Shown here in pieces: positions 27,442 to 35,670 of a DNA stretch of 64,000 nucleotides (position 1 is its first letter; every line of letters begins with the position of its first letter). The DNA lies in contig NEVA01000004.1 in the NCBI GenBank assembly GCA_002304445.1, positions 62,001 through 126,000 on the forward strand. The letters run 5' to 3'. The stretch comes from Opitutia bacterium Tous-C4FEB. GTDB lineage: Bacteria > Verrucomicrobiota > Verrucomicrobiia > Opitutales > Opitutaceae. Position numbers and translations under genes: made by a program. The notes below the pieces were generated by a model. The model saw nothing but the letters and a program-made list of their open reading frames with translations, made no database searches and was not told the origin of the DNA.

Positions 27442-27644
27442 GACGGGTGCGTTACCGAATGCTCGGCGTTGGCCCGCAGGCAAAGCACTCGGTTGACCAA
27501 GGGTGCACCCGAGCCAAATTTTGCCGGGGATGGTTCCGAAGCCTGCAGTGCAACCACTGGGAAAAGTAGAGCGCCGACCAAGAAACGAAGCGGTGAGCGA
27601 GTAGGGCGGTGGATCGCGCCGGCATGATTTGTCGATCGGCGCAT
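27438..27644 (-). CDS. Small secreted ORF coupled to the SGNH gene
   Basis: 68 codons beginning MRRSTNHAG, with an arginine-rich N-region and a hydrophobic core (RFLVGALLFPVVALQAS), then a short tail ending SVTHPS. It begins 8 bases after the DUF1501 stop and ends in an ATGA overlap with the SGNH start, so it fills the gap exactly and could be translated. No family is recognised. Like the ORF at 22357-22587 it may be the signal-peptide stump of a deleted gene. Confidence 0.35.
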   Translation of the reverse strand: MRRSTNHAGAIHRPTRSPLRFLVGALLFPVVALQASEPSPAKFGSGAPLVNRVLCLRANAEHSVTHPS

Positions 27645-27652
27645 GTCTTGGT

Positions 27653-29074
27653 TCAGGCCAGCATGGCCTTGACGACGTGGCCGTGAACGTCCGTGAGACG
27701 ATAGTCGCGGCCTTGGCTTCGGTAGGTAAACGCCTCGTGGTTGATGCCGAGTTGGTGCAGCAGCGTAGCGTTGAGATCGTGGATATGGACGGGGTCTTGG
27801 GTAATGTTGTAGCTGAAATCGTCGGTTGCCCCAACGACGTGGCCACGTTTGATCCCGGCACCGGCGACCCACAGGCTGAAGCATCTCGGGTGATGGTCGC
27901 GACCGTAGTTTTCCTGAGTAAGCACCCCCTGCGAATAGACCGTGCGGCCAAACTCCCCGCCCCAAACGACGAGGGTGTCTTCAAAAAGGCCGCGCTCTTT
28001 CAGGTCACTCAACAGGGCCGCGGTGGGCTGGTCGGTGTCGTAGCACTGGCTCTTGATGCCCTCGGGGAGCTTGGCGTGCTGATCCCACCCCCGGTGATAC
28101 AGCTGGATAAAGCGCACGCCGCGTTCGGCCAGCCGTCGCGCGAGGAGGCAGTTCGCCGCGTACGTGCCGGGCTTGCGGGATTCCGGGCCGTAGCGGTCGA
28201 AAATGTGCGCCGGCTCCTTCGAAAGATCGGCGAGATCGGGCACGCTGGTCTGCAGGCGGAAGGCCATTTCAAATTGATCGATGCGAGCCTGGGTCTCGGG
28301 GTCCTGGTAGTCGGCGAGCTTGAGGCGGTTGAGCGCGCCCAGATCGTCGAGCATAGCGCGGCGGCGCTCGGTCGTGATGCCTTCGGGGTTGGAAAGATAG
28401 AGCACAGGGTCCTTGCCTGAGCTAAAACGCACTCCTTGGTACTTTGTCTTCAGGAATCCGCTGCCCCACATGCGTTCGGCTAGGGGCTGCGCGTTGGTGC
28501 CGCCGCTGGGTCGGGAAACCAGCACCGTAAATGCCGGTAGATTTTCGTTTTCACTGCCAAGGCCGTAGGCGATCCAAGAGCCGAACGAAGGCCGGCCGGA
28601 AAGTTGGTGCCCGGTCTGCACCAAGGTCATCGCCGGATCGTGGTTGATCGCCTCCGTGTGCATGCTGCGGATGAGACAGAGATCATCGGCGTGCTTCGCG
28701 GTGAACGGCAGCAATTCGCTCAGCTCCATCCCGCATCGTCCATGCCGGGCGAACTGGTAGACACTGGGGGCAATCGGGAACCGTTTCTGGGCGGCGGTCA
28801 TGCCCGTGAGACGTTGCCCGCCACGAACGCTCTCGGGCAGATCCTGATCGAAGCGGGCACCGAGCCCGGGCTTGGGATCGAAGAGTTCAAATTGGGACGG
28901 CGCGCCGCTTTGGGTGAGCCAGATGATGCGTTTGGCTTTCGGCGCGAAGTGAGGCAACGTGCCGAAGCTGCCTGCGGCCGAGGTGCGGCTGGGGTTGAGC
29001 AGCGAGGCGAGTGCAGCCGCTCCGACGCCGGCAGTGCTGCGGCCGAGGAACTGGCGACGGGTGAATGAATTCAT
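27653..29074 (-). CDS. DUF1501 protein with Tat signal
   Basis: 473 residues. The Tat signal is SFTRRQFLGRSTAG. The body is typical of DUF1501: RIIWLTQSGAPSQFELFDPKPG, CLIRSMHTEAINHDPA, FGSWIAYGLGSENENLPAF, YHRGWDQH, and VVWGGEFGRTVYSQG with GRDHHPRCFSLWVAG. These proteins have an alkaline-phosphatase/sulfatase-like fold and are encoded next to DUF1553 cytochrome proteins, as here (30 bases downstream of one). The molecular activity is unproven. Confidence 0.9.
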   Translation of the reverse strand: MNSFTRRQFLGRSTAGVGAAALASLLNPSRTSAAGSFGTLPHFAPKAKRIIWLTQSGAPSQFELFDPKPGLGARFDQDLPESVRGGQRLTGMTAAQKRFPIAPSVYQFARHGRCGMELSELLPFTAKHADDLCLIRSMHTEAINHDPAMTLVQTGHQLSGRPSFGSWIAYGLGSENENLPAFTVLVSRPSGGTNAQPLAERMWGSGFLKTKYQGVRFSSGKDPVLYLSNPEGITTERRRAMLDDLGALNRLKLADYQDPETQARIDQFEMAFRLQTSVPDLADLSKEPAHIFDRYGPESRKPGTYAANCLLARRLAERGVRFIQLYHRGWDQHAKLPEGIKSQCYDTDQPTAALLSDLKERGLFEDTLVVWGGEFGRTVYSQGVLTQENYGRDHHPRCFSLWVAGAGIKRGHVVGATDDFSYNITQDPVHIHDLNATLLHQLGINHEAFTYRSQGRDYRLTDVHGHVVKAMLA

Positions 29075-29104
29075 GGTTCGATGCAGGTTCGAATTTGGAC
29101 GAGG

Positions 29105-32100
29105 TTACGGCTTGGTGATCGTCTCATCGAGGCACAGCAGGGTGCTGGCGATACTGGTCATTGCGGCAAGTGTGGGCAGTGGAATGCCCTCTGCTCGGAT
29201 GGGGACGCCGGTATTCAAGAGTCCGTGGGCGGCTTTGGGATTCACCGTGAAGTCGGTGACCGTGCGGTCATAGGCCCGTGTCAGCACATCGAGTTCGGCG
29301 GCGCTGGCCTCGCGAGCGAGCAGCGTGAGGTAACCGTGCTGAATCTGCGCGGGCACCGTTGACCCAGCCTTGATCATGCGTGCCGCAATGTGACGAGCGG
29401 CCTCGATATAGGTGGGGTCATTCATTAGGTTGAGGGCTTGGAGCGGTGTGTTGGATCGCGACCGCCGCACGGCGCACACCTCGCGGCCAGGCGCGTCGAA
29501 GGCGATCATTGCCGGATGTGGCACGGTGCGTCGCCAATAGGTATAGAGGCTGCGCCGATGCAGATCGTCGCCCTTGCTTTCAACATAAGTGGCGTTGCCG
29601 GCCGCGACCATTTCGTAAAGCCCCTGCGGGTGATAGGGTCGCACGGATTTTCCTCCGACTCCCACCGAAAGCAGGCCGGCGGCGGCAAGCGCCTGATCAC
29701 GGACGAACTCCGCATGCAGGCGAAAGCGCGGACCGCGCGCGAGCAGGCGGTTTTCAGGATCACGTGCGATCAGAGCGGGCGTAAGTCGCGAGCTTTGCTG
29801 ATAGGTCGCACTGGTGAGCATCAGCCGCAGCAGGTGTTGAATGTCCCAGCCGCTGCTCATGAATTCTCCCGCGAGCCAGTCCAGCAACTCGGGATGGCTC
29901 GGCAGTTCTCCTTGGGCGCCGAAATCCTCGCTGCTGCGCACCAAACCTGCTCCGAAAATCGATTGCCAGAGACGGTTCACGGTCACCCGCGCCGTGAGCG
30001 GGTGCTCCTTGCTGACCAGCCATTGAGCGAGGCCGAGCCGGTTGCGAGGTGCTTTTGGCGGCAAGGCGGGTAGCACGGCCGGCGTGTCAGCCGTGACCTG
30101 CTCGCCGGGTTTATCATACGCGCCACGCATGAGGATGAAGGTGTCTTTCGGCTTCTGCCGCTCGACCATGACAATGGCGGCGGGCAACTTTGCCCGCATG
30201 GCGTCGATCCGACCGTTGAGCGCGGTGATTTTCTTCCGCACCTCTTTGGATTCGGGCAGCGCCAGTTGGTATTGCCGCCTAAGGCTCGCCGATTCGGGCG
30301 GGGTAAGCGCGGCCACTTCCTTGCCCGCAAGTTCCACGGTGGCTTCCTCCACCAGTTGATCGACCGGTGCTTCAGTGTAAAACAGGCGCCATTCGGTCTC
30401 GCGGCCAGCCACTGTGACCGTGACGTTGAAATGCGCGGTCTCGCCCTCCCGCACCAACCACGGCTCGGTCAGTTGCCAGACGAGCGCAACCGGCGGTTTG
30501 TTCGGTCCGGGCTGAAGCACAGTGAGCGTGGTGTAGTCTTGGGCACTGGCGTCGAGCACTCGATCCGCCTCGTTCGCCTTCTGGGCAAGGCCTTCAATCG
30601 CGCCGGTCATCGCCAGTATCTTTGAGTCAGCCAGTCGGACGGCGACTTTTCCTACTCCGATGCGAGCGCCATCGCCTTCGGTGGAGCATTCGAGTCGAAG
30701 CGCGGTGATCTTTTTTCCAACCGGCAAACGGAGGGTGGCAACGACGGGCTTTCTCTCGGCGTTCACCAGACTGAGGTCAAAGGCGCGCCCGTCACCGGCA
30801 ATTTTTGGCGTTCCCTGTGGGGCGGAGATCTCGGCGATCTCAAATGCCTGCCACTCCAGTCGCCGTTTTGCCAGCCGATCGGCCCAAGCCCGCACGTCGT
30901 GATCGGCGATGGTTTGAGACGCGAGTTTACCCTCCAGCGCGCTCACGTCCTCCTCCAACGGCTTCATGCGCGCCGCCACCTCGGGCGAGGGTAAGATAAT
31001 CGTGTCCTGTTTGCCGTCGCCCTGCTCATTCACGTTGTTGAAAAAAGCCATCAGGCTAAAATAGTCTTTTTGCGTGAGGGGATCGAATTTGTGGTCGTGG
31101 CAGCGTGTGCAGTTGAACGTCTGTGCCATCCACACCGTGGCCGTCGTCTCCACCCGATCAGCGGTGTATTCTGCGATGAACTCCGCCGCGATCACGCCGC
31201 CCTCGGTGTTGACCATGTGGTTGCGGTGGAATCCGGTCGCGATCCGCTGCTCCAAAGTGGGATTCGGCAACAAATCGCCGGCGAGTTGCTCGACGGTGAA
31301 GCGGTCGAATGGCATGTTTTGGTTGAAGGCCGCGATGACCCAATCGCGCCAAGGATGCATGTCCTGGTCGTTGTCATTCTGATAGCCCTGCGTGTCGGCA
31401 AACCGAGCCGCATCCAACCAGTCCACCGCCATGCGCTCGCCGTAGTGAGGCGAAGAAAAGTGCGCGGAAATGTAGTCGTTCAATCTTGTCGGCTCAAAAT
31501 GCTGGGCGAGGTCTCGTCGCGGCGGTAGCCCAGTCAGATCGAGCGCAATCCTTCGGGCCAAGACGTCCGACTCGGCGCGTGGAGATGGTTTCAAACCCGT
31601 CCGCACGAGCCCTCGGAGCACGAACCAATCAATCGGGTTGCGTGGCCACTCCACCAAGTCCGCATCCACCTGCGGAAAGTCACCGGCCGCGGGCACGCGC
31701 ACCGGCTGCACCGGCTGATAGGCCCAATGCTGCTCATAAGGCGCACCCTCGGCCACCCAGCGCTTCAGAATCTCCTTCTGCTCGGCGGTGAGTGTTTTGT
31801 GCGAGTCGGGAGGTGGCATGATCTCGTCGTCATCGGTCGAAACGATGCGGGCGATGAGTTCACTGTCCTCAACTACGCCGGGAACAATGGCCACGGCTCC
31901 TGACCGCGACGGCGTGGTGGGGCCCTCGCGCACATCGAGTCGGAGCCCTGCCTTTCGATCCGCTTTGTCGGGCCCATGGCAGCCGAAACAATTGTTCGAA
32001 AGAATAGGCCGGACGTCGCGGTTGTATTGAAGAGCGTCCGCTGATTGGGCCCCGCAGACCGCGACGGGCATCGCCAGCAACACGGCAGTGAGGAGCGTGA

Positions 32101-32113
32101 AAGTTGGTTTCAT
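29105..32113 (-). CDS. PSD1-type cytochrome c / DUF1549 / DUF1553 protein
   Basis: 1002-residue secreted haem protein. The signal peptide (LLTAVLLAMPVAVCGA) precedes a planctomycete-type cytochrome c with CFGCH (C42, C45, H46), then DUF1549 (RRIALDLTGLPP, HYGERMAVDWLDAARFADT, and a second CxxCH at C335-H339 in FNCTRCHDHKFDPL), a coiled and beta-rich middle, and DUF1553 (LAQWLVSKEHPLTARVTVNRLW, SRSNTPLQALNLMNDP). It lies directly after the TonB receptor (51-base gap) and before DUF1501. The pair probably works at the outer face of the cell in oxidation or desulfation of imported glycans; that role is inference. Confidence 0.92.
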   Translation of the reverse strand: MKPTFTLLTAVLLAMPVAVCGAQSADALQYNRDVRPILSNNCFGCHGPDKADRKAGLRLDVREGPTTPSRSGAVAIVPGVVEDSELIARIVSTDDDEIMPPPDSHKTLTAEQKEILKRWVAEGAPYEQHWAYQPVQPVRVPAAGDFPQVDADLVEWPRNPIDWFVLRGLVRTGLKPSPRAESDVLARRIALDLTGLPPRRDLAQHFEPTRLNDYISAHFSSPHYGERMAVDWLDAARFADTQGYQNDNDQDMHPWRDWVIAAFNQNMPFDRFTVEQLAGDLLPNPTLEQRIATGFHRNHMVNTEGGVIAAEFIAEYTADRVETTATVWMAQTFNCTRCHDHKFDPLTQKDYFSLMAFFNNVNEQGDGKQDTIILPSPEVAARMKPLEEDVSALEGKLASQTIADHDVRAWADRLAKRRLEWQAFEIAEISAPQGTPKIAGDGRAFDLSLVNAERKPVVATLRLPVGKKITALRLECSTEGDGARIGVGKVAVRLADSKILAMTGAIEGLAQKANEADRVLDASAQDYTTLTVLQPGPNKPPVALVWQLTEPWLVREGETAHFNVTVTVAGRETEWRLFYTEAPVDQLVEEATVELAGKEVAALTPPESASLRRQYQLALPESKEVRKKITALNGRIDAMRAKLPAAIVMVERQKPKDTFILMRGAYDKPGEQVTADTPAVLPALPPKAPRNRLGLAQWLVSKEHPLTARVTVNRLWQSIFGAGLVRSSEDFGAQGELPSHPELLDWLAGEFMSSGWDIQHLLRLMLTSATYQQSSRLTPALIARDPENRLLARGPRFRLHAEFVRDQALAAAGLLSVGVGGKSVRPYHPQGLYEMVAAGNATYVESKGDDLHRRSLYTYWRRTVPHPAMIAFDAPGREVCAVRRSRSNTPLQALNLMNDPTYIEAARHIAARMIKAGSTVPAQIQHGYLTLLAREASAAELDVLTRAYDRTVTDFTVNPKAAHGLLNTGVPIRAEGIPLPTLAAMTSIASTLLCLDETITKP

Positions 32114-32164
32114 CGCAAAGGGACTCTGGTCTTCGCGGGTGTGATTTTCCCCGAGAAACGCGGC

Positions 32165-34381
32165 TTAAAACCGATATTCCGCGCTCAGCCGATACGAGAT
32201 GGGGTCGCCCATCGAAATCGAGCTGGGGTAGTATTCCTCGTTGAAGAGATTTGAGACCGTCAGATTGTAGGTAACGGGCTTGCCAAAGATCTTTGCGTTA
32301 TAGCCCACACGGCCGTTCACCACGACGCGCGGGTCAAGGAGGTAGGGATAGGTATCGTTGGTCTCGAAGGCCTTCGCCTCGCCGCGGTAGCCGATATTGG
32401 CGCCGGTGGAGAAGCCCTTCAGCCAGCTCTGGGTGAACCGGTAGGAGGTCGTCACCGTCCATGAATGGGTGGGCGATCGAACCTGTGCGCGACCGACGAT
32501 CGCGGGGTTGGAGGGATTCTTGGAAATGTAGGAGTGCGTCTGCGTGTAGCCGCCGACGAGCTGGAGGTTCTTCGTGATGTTGGACGAGAGGCGGAGTTCG
32601 AAACCTTTGGCGCGGTTTTCGCCGACTTGGGTCTCGTAGGTGTAGGCACCGATGGTGTCGGTGGCGGTAAAGGACTGGCGACCATTGATGTTCTTGGTGT
32701 CGAAGACGGTGGCCTGCCCGCTGTAGCGGCCGTCGCCGAAATCGAATTTCACGCCGTAGTCGAGGCCCTTGGCGATGATCGGATCGAAGGGCGTGAGCGA
32801 GCGATCCTCGTTGGTGCGCAGGGTCGTGATCTGGCGGAAGGATTCGGAGTAGTTGGCGTAGACGCCGAGGGCTTTCGTCACCCGGAATACGGCGCCTGCC
32901 TGCGGCGTGGTCCGATCACGCTCGATGCGAAGGCGCGTGTTGGCGAGATAGTTGAGCGAGAGGTTTTGGATCTTTGAGTAGTTGAGGCCGCCCAGAAACA
33001 TCAGCCGCTCGTCGAAGAGTGCGAGTGCATCGACGAGGTAGAACTTGTCCTCCCAAAACTTCCCGCCGCTGTACGCGGAAATGCGTGCGGCGGAAAGAGG
33101 TGGGACGGTGCGATCCCACGTGGCCGGATTGGCGAGATCCCAATTCGCGGGCGTCGGGACTCCAACGCCGGCGACGATGCCTGAGAAACGGCTGTTGTTA
33201 TCGCTGCGCGCGGCGACGTATTCCCAACCAGCGACGAGGCGGGTGTAGTGGCGGCGCGAGAAATCAAAACGCGCGGCGAGGTTAAGGGTATTCGCGAAAG
33301 TTTGGCCGTTGACGTAGCTGCCGCTAAGGCTGCGCGAAAACGGCAACTGACCCGCGGGAGTGTTTGCGGCGAGGGAGATCGCCGCGGCGCCGGCTTCCCA
33401 GCTGTTGCGCCGGACCGAACTGACGCCTGCTACGTTACGCAAGACGATGCGGTCAGTGAAGGCATGCTCTATGGTTGAAGAATAGATGCGGTTGCCGGTG
33501 TGCGTGCCGAGGCCGGGGCCCTGAGCATTGAACCTGCGGGAAATCATGTCGGCGAACTTGACGACGAAGGGCGTGACGAGGCGGTTGTTATAACGGGGCC
33601 AGTTCGAGGTGCCGGTGAGATCCATGTCGACCCACTCGGCATCGAGGGTAAGCGCGGTGCCCTTGCGCGGCGCCCAGCGGATTACGGGGGCGATAAAGCT
33701 TTTCTGCTGGTCGTCGAAATCGCGGTAGCCACCGCGGTCGAGATACGATGCGTCGATGCGGTAGGTGAGCGTGCCGGAGCTGTTTAAAGGACCGGTTGTC
33801 CCGATCTCCGCGCGGTAGTATTCCCACGAGCCGATATCGAGTTTAAGGTTACTCGCGCGCTTGGCCGAGGGCTGCTTTGTCACGGTATTGGCGACACCGC
33901 CGGGATCGAGTTGGCCGTAAAGCACGGAGGCGGGGCCGTTGACGACCTCGACGCGGGAGACGTTGGCCGAGTCGAAGCTGCGGAAGTTCGTGTTGCCGTT
34001 ACGGGCGCTGAAAAACGTGGTGAATCCGCGGATCGTGTAGCTCTCCAAATTGCCCGTCGCCGCGCGCTGGGTGGAGCTGACGCCGGAGGAGAGGCCGATG
34101 ATGTCATAGATCTCGGTCAGACCGTAGTCCTTGAACAATTGCTCGGTGAGCACGTCGATCGAGACGGGCATCTTCTTGAGTTCGGTGGCGACCTTGGTGG
34201 CGCTGATGGAATTGGTGGCGGCATAGCCCGATTCGGCTTCCGACTGAATCGTGAACGTGGGCATGATGACCGCTTTTTCTTCCCCGGACTTTGCGGGCAA
34301 GGCCGACTGGGCGAGGCCGGCGAGCGGGACTATTAGCGATGAAGCAACGACGACAGCGCATTGGGTAAACCAGATTTTCAT
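32165..34381 (-). CDS. TonB-dependent receptor, FhuA/FpvA-like, outer membrane
   Basis: The ATG at 34381 (MKIWFTQCAVVVASSLIVPLAGLAQ) gives 738 residues with a clean signal peptide; the upstream extension to 34492 has none. Plug motifs are MPVSIDVLTEQLFKDYGL, SYTIRGF and VSRVEVVNGPASVLYGQLDPGGVANTVTK, the siderophore-receptor-type plug. The barrel ends in YRLSAEYRF with the terminal Phe. It is the first gene of the long minus-strand operon and is divergent from the LacI gene, with the shared palindrome at 34501-34520 between them. The ligand is probably an oligosaccharide of the locus substrate. Confidence 0.92.
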   Translation of the reverse strand: MKIWFTQCAVVVASSLIVPLAGLAQSALPAKSGEEKAVIMPTFTIQSEAESGYAATNSISATKVATELKKMPVSIDVLTEQLFKDYGLTEIYDIIGLSSGVSSTQRAATGNLESYTIRGFTTFFSARNGNTNFRSFDSANVSRVEVVNGPASVLYGQLDPGGVANTVTKQPSAKRASNLKLDIGSWEYYRAEIGTTGPLNSSGTLTYRIDASYLDRGGYRDFDDQQKSFIAPVIRWAPRKGTALTLDAEWVDMDLTGTSNWPRYNNRLVTPFVVKFADMISRRFNAQGPGLGTHTGNRIYSSTIEHAFTDRIVLRNVAGVSSVRRNSWEAGAAAISLAANTPAGQLPFSRSLSGSYVNGQTFANTLNLAARFDFSRRHYTRLVAGWEYVAARSDNNSRFSGIVAGVGVPTPANWDLANPATWDRTVPPLSAARISAYSGGKFWEDKFYLVDALALFDERLMFLGGLNYSKIQNLSLNYLANTRLRIERDRTTPQAGAVFRVTKALGVYANYSESFRQITTLRTNEDRSLTPFDPIIAKGLDYGVKFDFGDGRYSGQATVFDTKNINGRQSFTATDTIGAYTYETQVGENRAKGFELRLSSNITKNLQLVGGYTQTHSYISKNPSNPAIVGRAQVRSPTHSWTVTTSYRFTQSWLKGFSTGANIGYRGEAKAFETNDTYPYLLDPRVVVNGRVGYNAKIFGKPVTYNLTVSNLFNEEYYPSSISMGDPISYRLSAEYRF

Positions 34382-34500
34382 AATGGAGGGGTTGGAGGCG
34401 GGGCGATTGAACGACCGGTCGGCTCGCACGGGTGAACCAAAAGGCCGGGTTGAAAACAGGGTGAGAGAGCTGGTCTTTCCAGTTGCGCTCAAGTTGCTGA

Positions 34501-34520
34501 ATGGTGAAATCGTTCACCAT
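34501..34520. promoter_or_regulatory. Palindromic LacI-family operator covering the regulator's start codon
   Basis: atggtgaaatcgttcaccat is a perfect palindrome of arms ATGGTGAA/TTCACCAT around ATCG. Its 16-base core is identical to the site at 4561-4576. It lies about 120 bases upstream of the TonB receptor start and overlaps the first two bases of the LacI start codon at 34519, so binding would repress both directions. Confidence 0.78.
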
Positions 34521-35589
34521 GCTGGAAAATTCCCCCAAAGTCGTGACGTTGAAGGACGTCGCGGCGCGTGCCGGGCTTTCGCTGGCGACGGTTTCCTATG
34601 CGCTCCGCCAGCATCCCAAGATTCCGGTGGAGACGCGGGAGCTCGTGGCGGCGGCGGCACGCGAGCTCGGTTACCGGCCGAATCCGCGGGTCGCCAGTCT
34701 CATGGCGCACATCCGCGGGTCGCAGTCGCGTTCCCACCAGGAGCGGCTGGCGTTCGTGTGGGTGCACACCAGCCGAGCGGAGGCACGGCAGAATCCTTTT
34801 TTGAAACTGGTCTTCGCGGGCGCGCGGGAGCGGGCGAGGCAGATGGGCTTTGTGTTGGAGGAGTTTTGGACGAGCGACGCGGGGATGACGGACCAGCGCC
34901 TCGAGCAGATTCTCCGGGCGCGCGGGATCGTGGGCGTGGTGCTGTCGCCGGTCACCACGGCGGAGTCGGCGGTGACGCTGGGCTGGGACTGGCGGCAGTT
35001 TGCCCCGGCGGTGATCGGCAATATCACCTGGATGCCGGAGCTGCACCACGCGGGGCACCATCACTTTCTGGCGATGCGCTTGGCGTTGTTGGAACTCGCG
35101 AAACTCGGCTGCAAGCGGCCGGTCGCGCTGATCGAGGCGACGGTGCATGAGCGGAACAAGCATGCGTATGTGGCCGGTTTCTTGGCCCATCACCCGCAGG
35201 CGGCGTCGGCGCGCGGCCTGGTGCGGGTGGCGAGCCGCGGCGACGCCACCGACCTCGGGCCGTGGCTGCAAGCGGCGCGGCCGGATGCGTTGATCGTCAG
35301 CCACACCGATCTGTTGGATTTGCCCGGGATCAGCGAAGTGGTGAAGAAACTGCGCCTGCCGCGGGTGACGCTCTATTGGAGCAAAGAGACCCCGCGTGGA
35401 ATCGGTGGGATCGACCAGTGTCAGGATCGCGTGGCCGGGCACGCGGTCGATCTGGTGGCGGCGCAGCTCAACGCGAACGAAACGGGTGCGCCGGATTTGC
35501 CGCGCATCATGTTGTTCCCCGGGCGCTGGGTCGTGCCGGGTGCGCCGGGTGGCAAAGGCGTGGCGGCGCGACCGGCCAAAGGTCAGTAG
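34519..35589 (+). CDS. LacI-family transcriptional regulator
   Basis: 356 residues from the ATG at 34519 (MLENSPKVVTLKDVAARAGLS). An in-frame ATG 18 bases earlier lies in the operator palindrome and would add only MVKSFT; I prefer the later start. The N-terminal helix-turn-helix (TLKDVAARAGLSLATVSYAL) and hinge (AARELGYRPNPRVASLM) are standard LacI. The periplasmic-binding-protein-like effector domain follows (LAFVWVHTSRAEA, FAGARERARQMGF, ILRARGIVGVVLSPV). It is divergent from a TonB receptor and upstream of a beta-helix protein. The effector is probably a sugar released by the locus enzymes. Confidence 0.92.
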   Translation: MLENSPKVVTLKDVAARAGLSLATVSYALRQHPKIPVETRELVAAAARELGYRPNPRVASLMAHIRGSQSRSHQERLAFVWVHTSRAEARQNPFLKLVFAGARERARQMGFVLEEFWTSDAGMTDQRLEQILRARGIVGVVLSPVTTAESAVTLGWDWRQFAPAVIGNITWMPELHHAGHHHFLAMRLALLELAKLGCKRPVALIEATVHERNKHAYVAGFLAHHPQAASARGLVRVASRGDATDLGPWLQAARPDALIVSHTDLLDLPGISEVVKKLRLPRVTLYWSKETPRGIGGIDQCQDRVAGHAVDLVAAQLNANETGAPDLPRIMLFPGRWVVPGAPGGKGVAARPAKGQ

Positions 35590-35670
35590 ACGGCCCCGTT
35601 CTCCTCGCGGGTCCGGTTGATATTCGCCGCGATGCGGTGAGCTTTTCCGGCTTCGCGCGTCTCGCCTCAG

